Shown here piece after piece: positions 39,722-39,737 of a stretch of 39,737 bases of DNA. The stretch is from NCBI GenBank assembly GCA_020725385.1, contig DYFC01000049.1:1-39737 (forward strand), written 5' to 3'. The translations under genes and the position numbers were made by a program. Under the pieces are notes generated by a model. The model did no database searches, had not been told where the DNA came from, and worked only from the letters and a program-made list of their open reading frames with translations. Within the stretch, counting starts at the first letter, position 1. Each line of letters starts with the position of its first letter. The DNA is from Nitrospira japonica (GTDB lineage Bacteria; Nitrospirota; Thermodesulfovibrionia; Thermodesulfovibrionales; SM23-35).

Positions 39722-39737
39722 TAGAAAGACATTACAA

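Overview
This AT-rich window is bacterial chromosome from a free-living, probably anaerobic or microaerophilic and possibly thermophilic bacterium. The mix of sulfur-handling proteins, a multiheme cytochrome, an Ogg2-type DNA glycosylase otherwise typical of archaea and thermophiles, an archaeal-type HTH/zinc-ribbon regulator, three tandem small heat-shock proteins and many cyclic-di-GMP proteins would fit Nitrospirota (Thermodesulfovibrio-like) or a neighbouring deep-branching phylum. That placement is inference from gene content; no rRNA or other phylogenetic marker was tested. I see no tRNA, rRNA, CRISPR array, transposase or phage gene.

Region 1 (1-5226) is sulfur and redox accessory DNA. 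A sulfide:quinone oxidoreductase-like flavoprotein and a DUF1641 repeat protein (cut by the window edge) run leftward. Divergent from them are an orphan 2Fe-2S subunit of the molybdenum-hydroxylase type, a DsrC/TusE-fold protein without its redox cysteines, and a radical SAM enzyme. A second DsrC-like protein with one cysteine and a metallo-beta-lactamase-fold hydrolase follow. Region 2 (5234-16169) holds an Ogg2 glycosylase, a Do/HtrA protease, a phosphopantetheinyl transferase, a PilT-type ATPase carrying an MshEN domain, the NAD(P)HX repair enzyme Nnr, an LDH-like dehydrogenase, a Cys-rich protein, a YprB-like nuclease, a PilZ-PATAN-DnaJ-TPR protein and RodZ.

Region 3 (16284-21534) is a signalling block. 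A PAS histidine kinase is divergent from an operon of CheY-like receiver, CheC, PAS-GGDEF cyclase and REC-HD-GYP phosphodiesterase. Region 4 (21624-28976) has a triheme cytochrome c, a structured leader in front of slyD, ribD, a pseudo-receiver/SPOR membrane protein, a CysRS-like paralogue and a phosphohexomutase. Region 5 (28989-37851) is mostly leftward housekeeping: rplI, dnaB, amrB and a tandem PilZ protein; rplU and rpmA; then obg, a HEAT protein, an HD-GYP protein and an HTH regulator. Region 6 (38165-39651) is a three-gene Hsp20 operon behind a strong sigma-70-type promoter and a CIRCE operator.

A theme running through the window is cyclic-di-GMP. One cyclase with intact GGDEF and I-site, two HD-GYP proteins, two PilZ proteins and one MshEN-bearing pilus ATPase suggest coupled control of pilus motility, scaffolding and cell envelope. 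The most unusual items are the paired DsrC-like proteins with Gly-Gly-X tails beside a radical SAM enzyme, the REC-TM-SPOR fusion, the N-terminal module shared by the HEAT and HD-GYP neighbours, the CysRS-like protein with an altered zinc site, a CheY-like gene that seems to start at AUC, and several promoters placed so close to start codons that leaderless mRNAs are predicted.
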